The position numbers and the translations under genes are program-made. Positions 1 to 7,948 of a stretch of 10,000 bases of DNA are shown piece by piece (within the stretch, counting starts at the first letter, position 1; every line of letters starts with the position of its first letter). The stretch covers positions 5,126,013 to 5,136,012 of the forward strand of contig CM018904.1 in assembly GCA_009663005.1 (NCBI GenBank), written 5' to 3'. Origin of the DNA: Actinidia chinensis (taxonomy: Eukaryota > Streptophyta > Magnoliopsida > Ericales > Actinidiaceae). The notes below the pieces were generated by a model. It was not told the origin of the DNA, did no database searches, and worked only from the letters and a program-made list of their open reading frames with translations.

Positions 1-338
1 ACTTGTAGCTAACAAGCAATCTATGTGCTATTTCGTATTTAGTGTCCACTTGGCTACGAGCAGCAAATACTTCCTTGTAATTGATACTCAATCACTACAA
101 CTCGCAGAAGCGTCACCATACTTTGCCCATTATTACGTAAATACCGTTCTAAAGGCCCCGATGTGAGTATCCGCTATAGGTTTTTTGCTGCGCTTCCAGC
201 TAATCGTATCCATTATCTCGAGGCAACTATCCATGGGGTGCGGGAGGGCGAAGGAGGGGGGGTAACAGTGCGAGGTTGGGAGGGGGCGGGCGGGAGGCGA
301 AGGTCCTCCAGCATTACCTGGTCTTCCTCTTTGTAGGG
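1..338. other. Non-coding stretch, no gene; G-rich block inside
   Basis: No reading frame here resembles a protein. The stretch is mixed-composition DNA up to about 235 and then turns sharply G-rich. Two short pieces, near 3-27 and 203-235, resemble pieces near 5145-5169 and 5026-5050 in the same orientation, so it may be diverged LTR or untranslated element sequence. Its identity is otherwise unknown. Confidence 0.4.
236..297 (+). other. G-rich block with a G-quadruplex motif
   Basis: The plus strand has runs of three to seven G. The clearest motif is at 278-294, where runs GGG, GGGGG, GGG and GGG are separated by single bases (A, C, C). That fits the short-loop pattern that folds most stably as a G-quadruplex. 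A second G-rich group lies at 242-262. If the element is on the minus strand, its RNA would carry the C-rich strand here, so the quadruplex would form in the DNA or in a plus-strand transcript. Folding is inferred from the motif only. Confidence 0.6.
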
Positions 339-548
339 TTGTAGCGCGTTCGTCGTTTAAGATAGGTCTTGTACTTGTATTGTAGCTCGTCTTCCTTCTA
401 GAATAGGTTTGTACTTGTACTGCAGCTCATTTGCCTTCTAGAATAGGTTCTGTACTTGTACTACAACTTGTCTGCCTTCTAGAATAGGTTTTATACTTGT
501 ACTGCAGCTCGTCTGCCTTTTAGAATAGGTTTTGTACTTGTACTGCAA
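339..548. repeat. 40-bp minisatellite, about five copies
   Basis: The motif GAATAGGTTTTGTACTTGTA recurs in variants at 361, 401, 441, 482 and 522, giving a period of 40-41 bp. Each unit also contains a TGCAGCTCGTCTGCCTTCTA-like half, and a partial unit begins near 339. Copies differ at a few positions each, most in the first copy. Tandem arrays of this kind are usual in untranslated or LTR parts of Tat elements. No coding capacity is seen. Confidence 0.9.
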
Positions 549-693
549 ATTGAATGAAAACTTTTTTCTTTAAGTTCGCTTACATTCAGTACTGCATTTT
601 TGAGATTTCACTCGTCTGTGTATGCATGCCCCAAGTACACTTGACCAAAATTTATAAGGCCAAACTCGAACATGATTTCTGAATTCGGCTAAA
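549..693. other. Short AT-rich spacer between repeat arrays
   Basis: This is AT-rich DNA with no reading frame. Read on the minus strand, 645-656 contains a TATAAAT-like element (plus strand ATTTATAAGG), which would be a candidate core promoter if a 3' LTR of the minus-strand element lies here. There is no second line of support, so it is noted only as a possibility. Confidence 0.3.
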
Positions 694-1190
694 TCTCCCA
701 CTAAAAATCTTTGTTAAGTGTGTTTCACTAAAAATTTCCAAACAATGAATCTTGCGGGCATAGTTCGGAGTTCCCTCCCTTCGAAAAATCTTGCTAAGTG
801 TGGCAAATACGCGGGATGTGGTTCGGAGCTCTCTTCGAACTCGGCTAACCCATTAGTGAAGGCTTTGCCTGCATACTTAGCAACATCACGGGACGAGTCT
901 AGAGCATTTTCAGAGCTCGGATGATCCGTTAGTGAAGGCTTTACCCTGCATACTTAGCAATGTCACGGGACGAATCTGGAGCATTTTTTTAGCTCGGCTG
1001 ACCCCTCCCTTCGAAAAATCTTGCTAAGTGCGGCAAATACGAGGGACGTGTTCGGAGCTCTCTTCGAGCTCGGCTAACCCGTCAGTAAAGGCTTTGCCCT
1101 ACATACTTACAATGTTACGGGACAAGTCTTGGAGCATTTTTCAGCTCGACTGACCCCTCCTTCGACAAATTTATGGCTAAGTGGCAACCA
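694..1190. repeat. Modular tandem array of two ~76-bp unit types
   Basis: Two unit types alternate. Type Q carries CTTGCTAAGTGTGGCAAATA and ends in a GAGCTC...CTCGGCTAACC core; it is seen at about 694-771 (diverged), 773-851, 1003-1080 and, cut short, 1156-1190. Type P carries TTAGTGAAGGCTTTGCC and CACGGGACGAGTCT; it is seen at about 853-928, 929-1000 and 1083-1150. The P spacings of 76 and 153 bp show one common ~76-bp register. The small reading frame at 718-924 is only the array read through and is not a gene. The core motif is shared with the arrays at 4339 and 5420. Confidence 0.85.
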
Positions 1191-1768
1191 AATAAGTGTA
1201 GTATTATTCCCTCGAGGTCAAGCTCAAGAGTGCAGTGGGAATGCTACTACGTGTTCAAGATCCACTAATTAGGTCGCGATGATCAGCCCGTGAAACGATG
1301 CGCCTTGAGACCATGTTTGGTCGCTTCACCCATGAAGCAACTTTTTTTAAAGACGTGTTGAGCTGGGTTCCCGCCTCTTGCAACTTCTTTATAGGGCGTT
1401 CTTCCCTGTTCACAACGTCATTCTACAACTTCTAGAGAGAGGAAATCATCCTTGTGACCCCGCCATATTTTTAATCTTTTTTTCGGCCGACAACTCTGAT
1501 TCCGTTACCGGACGCTTCGAGCGCATCTTCAATCATCATAGTGAGTCGCCATTCCTTCGTGCATTCTGCATCCACTAGGTTTTTTCTATTATCATTGATG
1601 TTTTAGTGAGATTCCTAGTTTCTAGCTGTTCGTGAGTATTAGATGGCCCTATTCTCGTATTCCTTAGTGTCAGGAGGCATGTAGTTGACCTTCCGCCATT
1701 GCTGGGCATCCGCAAGCTTCTGAATACAGTCCAAGTTAGTCTAAATTGTCTTAACTAGGTTTTCCCCT
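1191..1768. other. Region before the antisense gene, no clear gene
   Basis: No confident gene is seen. A short open stretch at 1378-1578 encodes, near its end, residues such as SADNSDSVTGRFE. That could be a remnant 5' leader or first exon of the downstream plus-strand accessory gene, but its start and any splice junction are unclear. The promoter of the accessory gene should lie in or upstream of this stretch. I see no convincing TATA box in it, and no LTR edge or polypurine tract that I can defend. Confidence 0.35.
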
Positions 1769-2410
1769 GTGGCTGATCTAGCCCTTATCTGTCATGGCGC
1801 TTTTGAGCTCATTCCGACTATTTGCTTATGTTTTCAAAACATGGCGTTGAACCGGACTCAATTGCTGGTTCACGATGATGAGTTTTTGGCTCAATTTCGG
1901 GCTAACCATAAGATCCCTGACAACGTAGTCATAGAACAGCCAGACCCAAATGATGATGCCGATTGGGTAGAGGGAAAGGGTGACTGTGTGCCCATCCGAA
2001 CTTGGTTCATCCACCAAGCGGGGTTGAGATTTCCCCTTAGTAGGTTGTTAAAGATTGTCATGTCTATGTGCTGGCTTACTTTTATGCAAGTATCAGTGAA
2101 CTTCGTGTAGACTGTGCTGGCTATGGACGCTTTAATGTAGAGAGAAAGACAGGAGTTCACCGCTAAGGATTTGCTCCACGTATATTGTGTAGTCCGTCCT
2201 AGGAAAACCACCTGGAGACCCATACTGTTGAGGTAAACCATTACCTTCGTCTTTGAAAACCTAATCCGTCTTAGACGAGGTGGGTCACAGATTCTCCAAA
2301 CAAAGATCGTAATCTCAACGATTTCATTTGGGTCTTTGGATAATAGGACTTTTAGGCTAATGACCCTGGTCTTTATTCTGTCCTGAGACACAAGGGTTAC
2401 GTTCCTTTAG

Positions 2411-2506
2411 GTAAGAATTGGCATGCTCTGGTTTACTGTATACCTCGGTGATTTGATTGTATCGTGATTGACTAATTGATTGTTTCCCTTGATCCATTTT
2501 GTGTAG
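2411..2506 (+). other. Intron 1 of the antisense accessory gene
   Basis: The donor is AG|GTAAGA and the acceptor TTTTGTGTAG|G, both close to plant consensus. The 96-nt interval is T-rich, and a CTAAT branch-point candidate lies at 2472-2476, about 30 nt before the acceptor. The upstream block reads HKGYVPL in one frame up to the donor, and coding-like sequence resumes after the acceptor. Splicing is inferred and has not been observed. Confidence 0.6.
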
Positions 2507-3426
2507 GGTTCAGTGCTCGCTTTTAGAGGAGATCTGATCGTTGTTCAACTGCGATCAGTGCATTGAATAATTATAGGTGAAGTTGAAAAGTTTCTAATCT
2601 CCTCGGCTACATTCCTCTCTGCCGCTATACTATCCCTCTTCAAACTGCACGCTGGGGCATCCCATCCTTCCACCCCTCTGCATCCGCGAATAGGCTCCTA
2701 GGTCAAGGAGTTTGCTCTCAAACAAGGTTAGTGATTTATTTGAAGGCAACTCAGCTAACTTTAGGAGGCTCGTAGAGGAAGCCGAAGGTGAAAGCTCGAG
2801 CTTTAGCGAATCGAGTTCATCTAATTGGGACGTATATTTGGGAGATGAAGGTGGGAACGATGCAGCCGAGATTGAGGACGGCGAAGAAGTTAACCAAGTT
2901 CTTGTCACAACTCTTCCAGTCCCAATTCCTATTGTCGTTTTCCTTGCACAACCTCCAGCCGCTGAGCCAATACTCATACCGAGCTCGACTCTATGTGTGC
3001 TGATCTGATGACTTTGGCATTGTTGAAGCTAGAGAGGTTGTCAAGCACTCAATCGGCCAGAACATAGTTCATTCTCTAGTGCAGGGAAAGAATAAGAAGT
3101 AATGGCTCCTAAGGTGAGGACCTTGGGAAGTGCACGGGCTACAGGAGATAAGTCCGCGAAGCACTAGGATGTTCCAAATCCAGCCCTACCGAACCTGACC
3201 GAAAATCATTCGATCACCCCATCATCCCTAATGAGAAGTCCCCTCCGTTGGCTCTTCCATTTACTGCCATTGAGCTCGGCAAACACATCACATTCGCCGA
3301 CACCACCAAAGACCACGAGACTTGTGTTGCCTTGGACAATGCTGTTATGCTCCCGAATGATTTTGCAGACTATGCGCCGAAAGTTCTGCAGAGTTTGGGG
3401 GTAAGCTGATTATGATGGGAGCTCAA

Positions 3427-3508
3427 GTTTGTCATTCGTTTTTGTTGTGACTTATACTTTATAATTTCTTTGCGTCATTCAACAAATTTCTTACCGTTTG
3501 ACTTGTAG
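3427..3508 (+). other. Intron 2 of the antisense accessory gene
   Basis: Reading AESSAEFGGKLIMMGAQ runs up to a GTTTGT donor at 3427, and LFQQAVSSSLPLK begins after a TTGACTTGTAG acceptor ending at 3508. The 82-nt interval is T-rich and fits plant introns. A better-looking GTAAGC donor at 3401 would cut off the GKLIMMGAQ stretch; I prefer 3427 because the reading frame stays protein-like across that stretch. Confidence 0.55.
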
Positions 3509-4059
3509 TTGTTCCAGCAGGCTGTGTCCTCTTCTCTCCCTTTGAAATAGCACACTACGGACCTGAAGAAGGTCAATTAGAAGGCCCATGTCCTTGAATA
3601 AAAGCTAAAACAAACTAGGGTTTAACTCTCTAATGCCCGAAATGCACCCAAGATTGCGATTGAGCAAAGGAACCAAGCTCAGCAGGAGGTGACCGAGCTC
3701 AAAGCATTGGCCTATGGTGAAATCTACCGGAAGGTTTATTATCGTGCCTTCGAACGAGCTAGAGACATTTATGATAAGCAGCTCGCCGAACTTTGCCCCG
3801 GTATCTTTCATGAAGGTTGGATCGCTTGCTTAAAGAAGCTCGGGATTTCTCTTAACCATTCAGCCTGGATTTCTCCTGCCCTGCTAGTCCGGCTACCTGC
3901 TTCCTAGCAGGTTACTCCCCGATCGTCCTCTATGGCTTTAATGAGGAAGAGTATGCCATTGTGCTAGCTGATGAGGAGGGTGTCGGTGTTACTGCAGGAG
4001 AGGGTCTCGATCCTGCTGGTGTCGAGGGAACCATTGATGAAGGAGCTGAGGAGGGCTAG

Positions 4060-4338
4060 AGGTGCTTAGGATGAGGAGGAGAATCTTCTTGAAGGATAGT
4101 TCGATTGAAGACTTCTCCTCGATTTCTGGCTTGTCCACTCTTTTTGCTCATACTTGTAACATTCTGGTGTCTTGGACAAAAACTTTTCCTTTCTGTTATA
4201 AAATACTTTGTAGTTCATTTCTACCTTTGTGCGGCATTTATCTTGTCTTAATTGTTTGTCATTCGGGCACAAGTAGGGTAGTTTTGCCTTTGCTTCCCCG
4301 GCTTCAATACGGCTGGGGTTCATCCATTCAAAGCTTTC
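4060..4338 (+). other. Likely 3' untranslated region of the antisense gene
   Basis: This AT-rich stretch follows the TAG at 4057-4059 and contains TTGTAAC and TTATAAAATAC motifs (4154-4206), of the kind found around plant poly(A) sites. The open frames at 4062-4370 (+) and 4066-4365 (-) show no protein-like composition or family resemblance and are taken as chance. The segment 4147-4210 resembles 5297-5360, which suggests a duplicated transcript end. Confidence 0.45.
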
Positions 4339-4440
4339 TTCGAGCTCGGCTATCCCCTCCCGCATTTTAACTAAATTTTATCAAAATTCAAATCTCTTGG
4401 ATGAACTCGGGACTCATATCAAGTTGGGCAAGCCTTTCTT
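4339..4440. repeat. Lone diverged copy of the ~164-bp repeat
   Basis: CGAGCTCGGCTATCCCCTCC is followed by CATTTTAACTAA and AAAATTCAAATCTCTTGG in the same order and spacing as in the array at 5420-5862, about 1 kb away. Only about 100 bp of the unit is present, ending near the CTCGGGACTC segment. It shows that the unit was dispersed or that a larger block was duplicated. Confidence 0.75.
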
Positions 4441-4476
4441 CTAGAACCTTTAAGGTAGGAATTTGATTACTATTAG

Positions 4477-4674
4477 GGCACGTGACTTGCGAGGGAATTG
4501 CCACGTGCCTGATCTTGGTTAGTCATTGGGACGCGGTCATTGCATGAAGCATTGTGGTCCAAGTCTTTTTGGTTCATACATCTTCTTGCCAGTTCGCCTT
4601 CCACATTAATTTCAGACCCCTGGACTTCTGCAATAATGACATGCGTTCCATTTTTCGTATGACGCTTATAAATA
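4477..4674 (+). promoter_or_regulatory. Candidate plus-strand promoter: two G-boxes and a TATA box
   Basis: CACGTG occurs at 4479-4484 and 4502-4507. With flanking bases they form an inverted pair, GGCACGTG (4477) and CACGTGCC (4502). TATAAATA lies at 4667-4674, about 160 bp downstream, so transcription would run to the right from about 4700. CACGTG is the known plant bZIP/bHLH binding core. The promoter faces away from the accessory gene and against pol. It could serve a second antisense unit, or be part of a plus-strand LTR. Activity is not demonstrated. Confidence 0.4.
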
Positions 4675-5419
4675 GGGATGTGTTCTGCCTCTTGTGATCT
4701 TATCTCACAATCTTCTGCGCTAGCCTCTCTAAAATAATTGGGGGCTCAACATAAATGTAAGTCCAGATGATTACTCTTTGGAAAGTGACGAGCAACTTTG
4801 ATATGGGTGGACTTGGCAAATATTTCCACCTCATCCTCATCTGTCCCCAAAAGTTCTACAGTCCGAAGCTTCTATGCTCAAAAGCTCTATAGCATGAAGC
4901 TTCAGACCGGGATTCGACTAGTGCTGGGTGTCCGATTAAGTTGGCCTCTCCATACTGGGTGGCGATCTCTCCGGCCCTTGCCCCCCTCCCGGGTATTATG
5001 AATATCTGTTTAGTGATAGTCGCTGAATCCGTCTCGAGGCAGCTATCCACAACGTTAAAGGGAGTTGCATTGAGTCCTCTTCATCATGCCTCTTATAGTA
5101 CTCTATGGGCTTGGTGTTGTTCTCCTATTCAAGGCAACGGGCTCCCTTGTAGCTGATAGGCAATCTGCCACAGCCCTGCCGACGTTAGGAAAGACAACTT
5201 CGAAGCTACGAAAATGAAGCAACGTCGAGGGTGCAGTCTTCACCATGACTCTTAATCGTCTATCTTTAGAAAATTTTGTTTTTACATTGAACCCGACTCA
5301 TAATTGTAACCCAAGTTGCTCTGCATTTGGACATCTTTGTATTTGAATAAAATATTTCCTTTTGCATGGGAATTCGTCCTCCTGACTATTTTAGTTTCCC
5401 CTACTTCGAGCCCGATTTG
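4675..5419 (+). other. Possible second antisense transcription unit, no clear protein
   Basis: The stretch follows the TATA box at 4667 and holds an AATAAA at 5346-5351 in an AT-rich context with TTGTA motifs, so it looks like a TATA-to-poly(A) unit of about 650 bp. Frames at 4798-5001, 4856-5050 and 4941-5156 are open but resemble nothing I know and overlap one another. A C-rich patch lies at 4975-4990. If a second antisense ORF once lay here, as reported for Retand-type elements, it is no longer readable. Confidence 0.3.
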
Positions 5420-5862
5420 CTTTTCCTTGAATTTTTGTTAAAGTGTAACTGAGTTAAAATTGACAAAGCGAGTTTGGAGCTCTCTGTGAGCTCGGCTAAC
5501 CCTTCCCACATTTTAACTAAGTTAACCTTAGCAAAATTCAAATCTCTTGGGACAAGCTCAGAACTCTAACTCGAGTTTGACTAGCTTTCCCTTGAATTTT
5601 ATAAAGTGTAACTGAATTAAAACTGACGAAGTGGATTCAGAGCTCTCTTCAAGCTCGGCTAACCCCTCCTACATTTTAACTAAGTTAACCTTACCAAAAT
5701 TCAAATCTCTTGGGATAACCTCGGAATACTAACTCGAGTTCAGCTAGCTTTTTCTTGAATTTTATAAAGTGTAACTGAATTAAAACCGACGAAGCGGATT
5801 CGGAGCTCTCTTCGAGCTCGGCTAACCCCTCCCACATTTTAACTAAGTTAACTTTGCCAAAA
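5420..5862. repeat. Tandem array of ~164-bp units, 2.7 copies
   Basis: Units start at about 5420, 5585 and 5748, the third being cut at about 5862. Each begins with CTTTTCCTTGAATTTT-like sequence, continues with AAAGTGTAACTGAATTAAAA, then the GAGCTC...GAGCTCGGCTAACCC core, CATTTTAACTAAGTTAAC, and CAAATCTCTTGG. Copies two and three are closest. The array sits just past the end of pol, where Tat/Retand elements are known to carry tandem repeats. If a 3' LTR instead starts here, the array would lie in U3. Confidence 0.9.
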
Positions 5863-5985
5863 TCTGAATGAGGGTGTGACTTTTACCCATGCAAGTTCAA
5901 TTGAGAGGTTCGGTCATACTGCAATTGATATGAAATTTGTACAAAAATCTTTGCATATATTGTAGATTGGTTGAAGGATTACATT
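5863..5985. other. Spacer between pol end and tandem array
   Basis: About 120 bp of AT-rich non-coding DNA lie between the last pol stop and the repeat array. No clear polypurine tract is visible on the minus strand, so this is not a convincing 3' LTR junction. Confidence 0.5.
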
Positions 5986-7100
5986 TCAGTGGAAGCATTT
6001 TCTTAGATTGTTGGAATTCCAAGACCTCGGGACTTCTTTGCCTTTCGCATCTTCTAAGTAGTAAGAGCTCCTGACGGCGTGCTTAGGTATCTTATTAGGT
6101 TCTTCCCAGTTTGGACCAAGCTTCCCATTGATAGATTCTCTAGTGTTTCCAACAACTTTTCTTAGGACGATGATTCTAACTGAAAATTTTTTGTGTTGAA
6201 CCTTCCGGTTGAAAGTTTTGGCCAGCTATTTTTGATAATCAGCCATTCTGATAAGTGCATTCTCTCTTCTTTCCTCAGCAAGGTCGAGGTCTTGAGCTAG
6301 GACTTCGTCGTGTGAACGGCGTCGTAGCTTCTGTCCGAATTATGGGCAGACCGACCTTCAGCGGAATTACAACTTCGAATTCAAAAGCTAGAGAATATGG
6401 CATTTTGTTAGTCGCCTTCCGCGGTTGGTGTGTTCCGAATGAAGACACACGCAAAATGTTGGCAACTCGCAAACCCATTTTCCTTGGATTTCTAGGTGTT
6501 TCTTCTTAATCCCATTCCGATCGTCTTGTTGGTGGCTTGTAACCTGCCGTTGCAGTGCAGGGAGCTTGGGTAGAATTATAGTAGAAATCGATCTTCAGCT
6601 ACTTTAACAAATTCTTAACTTTGTTCCCTACGAACTAGTCCCGTTGTCTGACACAAAAGCCCGAGAAATGCTGAACCTGGACAAGATATTCCTTCGAATG
6701 AATCTGATCACGTCTACCTCCCTAATCTGGGTTATCGACTTGGTTTCTACCCATTTTGTGAAGTAGTCAATTGCTGCTAACAAATAAATCTTGTTGCTAG
6801 GAGCTTGGGGCAAGACTCCCATGATATCCATTCCCCATTGGGCGAAGGGACATGGACTGGTAAGAGGGGTTAAATCCCTCACAAGCTAATGAAATAGGGG
6901 AGAAAAGAGATGACACTTAGTACATTTGCGCACGTACACCTGAGCATCTTTCTGCATGTAAGGCCACCAATATCCTTGTGTTAGAGCTCGGTGTGCCAAT
7001 GATCTGCCCCCAGATTGTAGCCCACACATTCCCTCATGGATCTCAAAAAGTACGTCTTTGATGAGGCTCGGGTGGACACACAATAGGTAAGGGCCTTGGT
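5986..7100 (-). pseudogene. pol: Integrase, C-terminal part of pol, decayed
   Basis: Integrase inserts the reverse-transcribed DNA into the host genome. The zinc-binding region shows IHEG (His, 7036-7038), YWWPYMQKDA and CTKC (Cys at 6922-6924 and 6913-6915). The second His ligand, expected in CGxHxGG, reads Gln (7015-7017). In the core, the first catalytic Asp is in GMDIMG (6826-6828) and the second in VSDNG (6646-6648), 60 residues apart as is usual. The third catalytic position, before ATNKT, appears as Gln (6537-6539). A single TAG (6886-6888) splits zinc-binding region and core; a TAG at 6628-6630 and several frame changes follow. Readable C-terminal pieces include FEVVIPLKVGLP, IRMADYQK, GKLGPNWEEPNKI (GPY-like module) and WNSNNLRK, ending at TGA 5986-5988. 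There is no chromodomain. Confidence 0.92.
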
Positions 7101-7354
7101 AAGATCTCTTGTACAAGTCCTTAGAAGGGGAAATCCAGAACCTTGTTGCCTTTATCTTGAGCTTGTGTGCCTCTCTGTCGTCATCCAGTAACTTGTCAAG
7201 TCGCAAAAAGTTCACGATCGGATCCATCCAACTCGGCCCAAGTTTCGTGTTGGCTAAAATAGATTTTTGCATCATTTCTATACTTCGAACCGAGATGAGA
7301 TCAACTGTGATGATTCTCTCAATCTCTCCTTCAAACACGGAGGCCAGGTCCACA

Positions 7355-7720
7355 AGCGCAAGTGCCTCCCCATGTGCATTCAATTCCCTCCCAACTTGGT
7401 CGATCTTTACCACTCTAAATCTTGTAATGAGGTTTTTCGCTATTACCAAGTACTTAGCCATTTTGATTCCTCGAGCCTCGAATTTTCTTGTAACTTGGTT
7501 CACAACCAACTTTGAATCGCTGAATATGTGAAGCTCGGGAGCCTTCGGCTTGCTAGCAGATGATAGTCCCGCAATAAAGGCTTCGTACTCGGCCTTATTG
7601 TTCATTGTTGGGAAGTCTAGCCGAAGGCATTGCTCGAAGATTAACCCTTCCGGGCTTTTTAAAACTATTCCTGCCCCTGCTCCCTAGTATTTCTGGCTCC
7701 ATCCATATATAACTTCCATG
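7355..7720 (-). pseudogene. pol: Second (archaeal-type) RNase H domain, decayed
   Basis: RNase H degrades the RNA strand of RNA-DNA hybrids. Readable landmarks are WKLYMDGA with the first catalytic Asp (7701-7703), NNKAEYEA with the catalytic Glu (7588-7590), FSDSKLVV with the next Asp (7516-7518), and RELNAHGEALA, where the last acidic position is Glu (7366-7368) rather than the usual Asp. One lost base in a G run near 7682 moves the reading from the frame that opens at 7886 to the frame that continues through integrase. The stretch 7720-7886 is a basic, poorly conserved linker from the first RNase H. This domain, additional to the Ty3-type one, is the recognised mark of Tat-lineage elements. 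Apart from the frameshift its active-site residues are the best kept in the window. Confidence 0.85.
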
Positions 7721-7948
7721 CTGAGGTAGGATCTATCTGGGTGGTCCTATTCTTTCTGCTCTTCTTTTCTTTGAAAACAAAACCTTGAATCCAATTGTGC
7801 ATCCCTGTGTGGCCATTTTGCCATCCTGGGGAGGTCCTTGGATACCTCTGAATCCCTAATTTATGATCTGAATTCAGATGGTGCATTTTCTAAGCTTCCA
7901 TCCCCGCCTCGAGGTAACTCCCAAGTGGTTTTGTTTTGGCATCTCTGC

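Larger units (their letters stand above)
1841..4059 (+). pseudogene. Antisense accessory gene of Tat-type element, decayed
   Basis: This plus-strand gene runs opposite to pol. Block 1 starts at ATG 1841 (in-frame opening also possible at 1769) and encodes MALNRTQLLVHDDEF, later FPLSRLLKIVMSMCWLTF and KDLLHVYCVVRPRK; a TAG follows at 2108, another soon after, and a frameshift occurs near 2215. Block 2 has an acidic/Ser-rich stretch (2712-2900) and later TCVALDNAVMLPNDFADYA. Block 3 is a Lys/Glu/Gln-rich coiled-coil-like segment with four in-frame stops, then FERARDIYDKQLAEL and GIFHEGWIACLKKLG. After a frameshift near 3905 an acidic tail (3913-4056) ends at TAG 4057-4059. From memory, the architecture resembles antisense ORFs of Tat/Retand elements, and block 1 resembles the plant 'putative gypsy type transposon' domain (Pfam Transposase_28). 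The function of that family is unknown, and this copy cannot encode a full protein. Confidence 0.7.

Noticed and set aside
339..1190. CRISPR-like array
   Set aside because: Repeats are directly adjacent with no unique spacers of constant size, and the context is a plant retroelement.
1..1700. A defined 3' LTR
   Set aside because: No pair of long matching repeats, TG...CA edges with target-site duplication, or polypurine tract could be shown; only one end of the element is in the window.
1826..2391. Minus-strand frames opposite the first block of the accessory gene
   Set aside because: The plus strand has the protein-like reading and the splice sites; the minus frames are shadows.
2630..2977. 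115-codon minus-strand Ser-rich frame
   Set aside because: It is the complement of the acidic/Ser-rich plus-strand block and runs opposite to the gene there.
4062..4370. Overlapping ~100-codon frames on both strands
   Set aside because: They lie in the likely 3' untranslated region and resemble nothing; chance open frames.
6255..6509. Open frame on the plus strand across the integrase C-terminal region
   Set aside because: The minus strand here reads clear integrase pieces (FEVVIPLKVGLP and others); the plus frame is its shadow.
7109..7531. 140-codon plus-strand frame
   Set aside because: It mirrors the RNase H and integrase coding strand, and its hydrophobic, Ser-rich composition is what a reversed coding strand gives.
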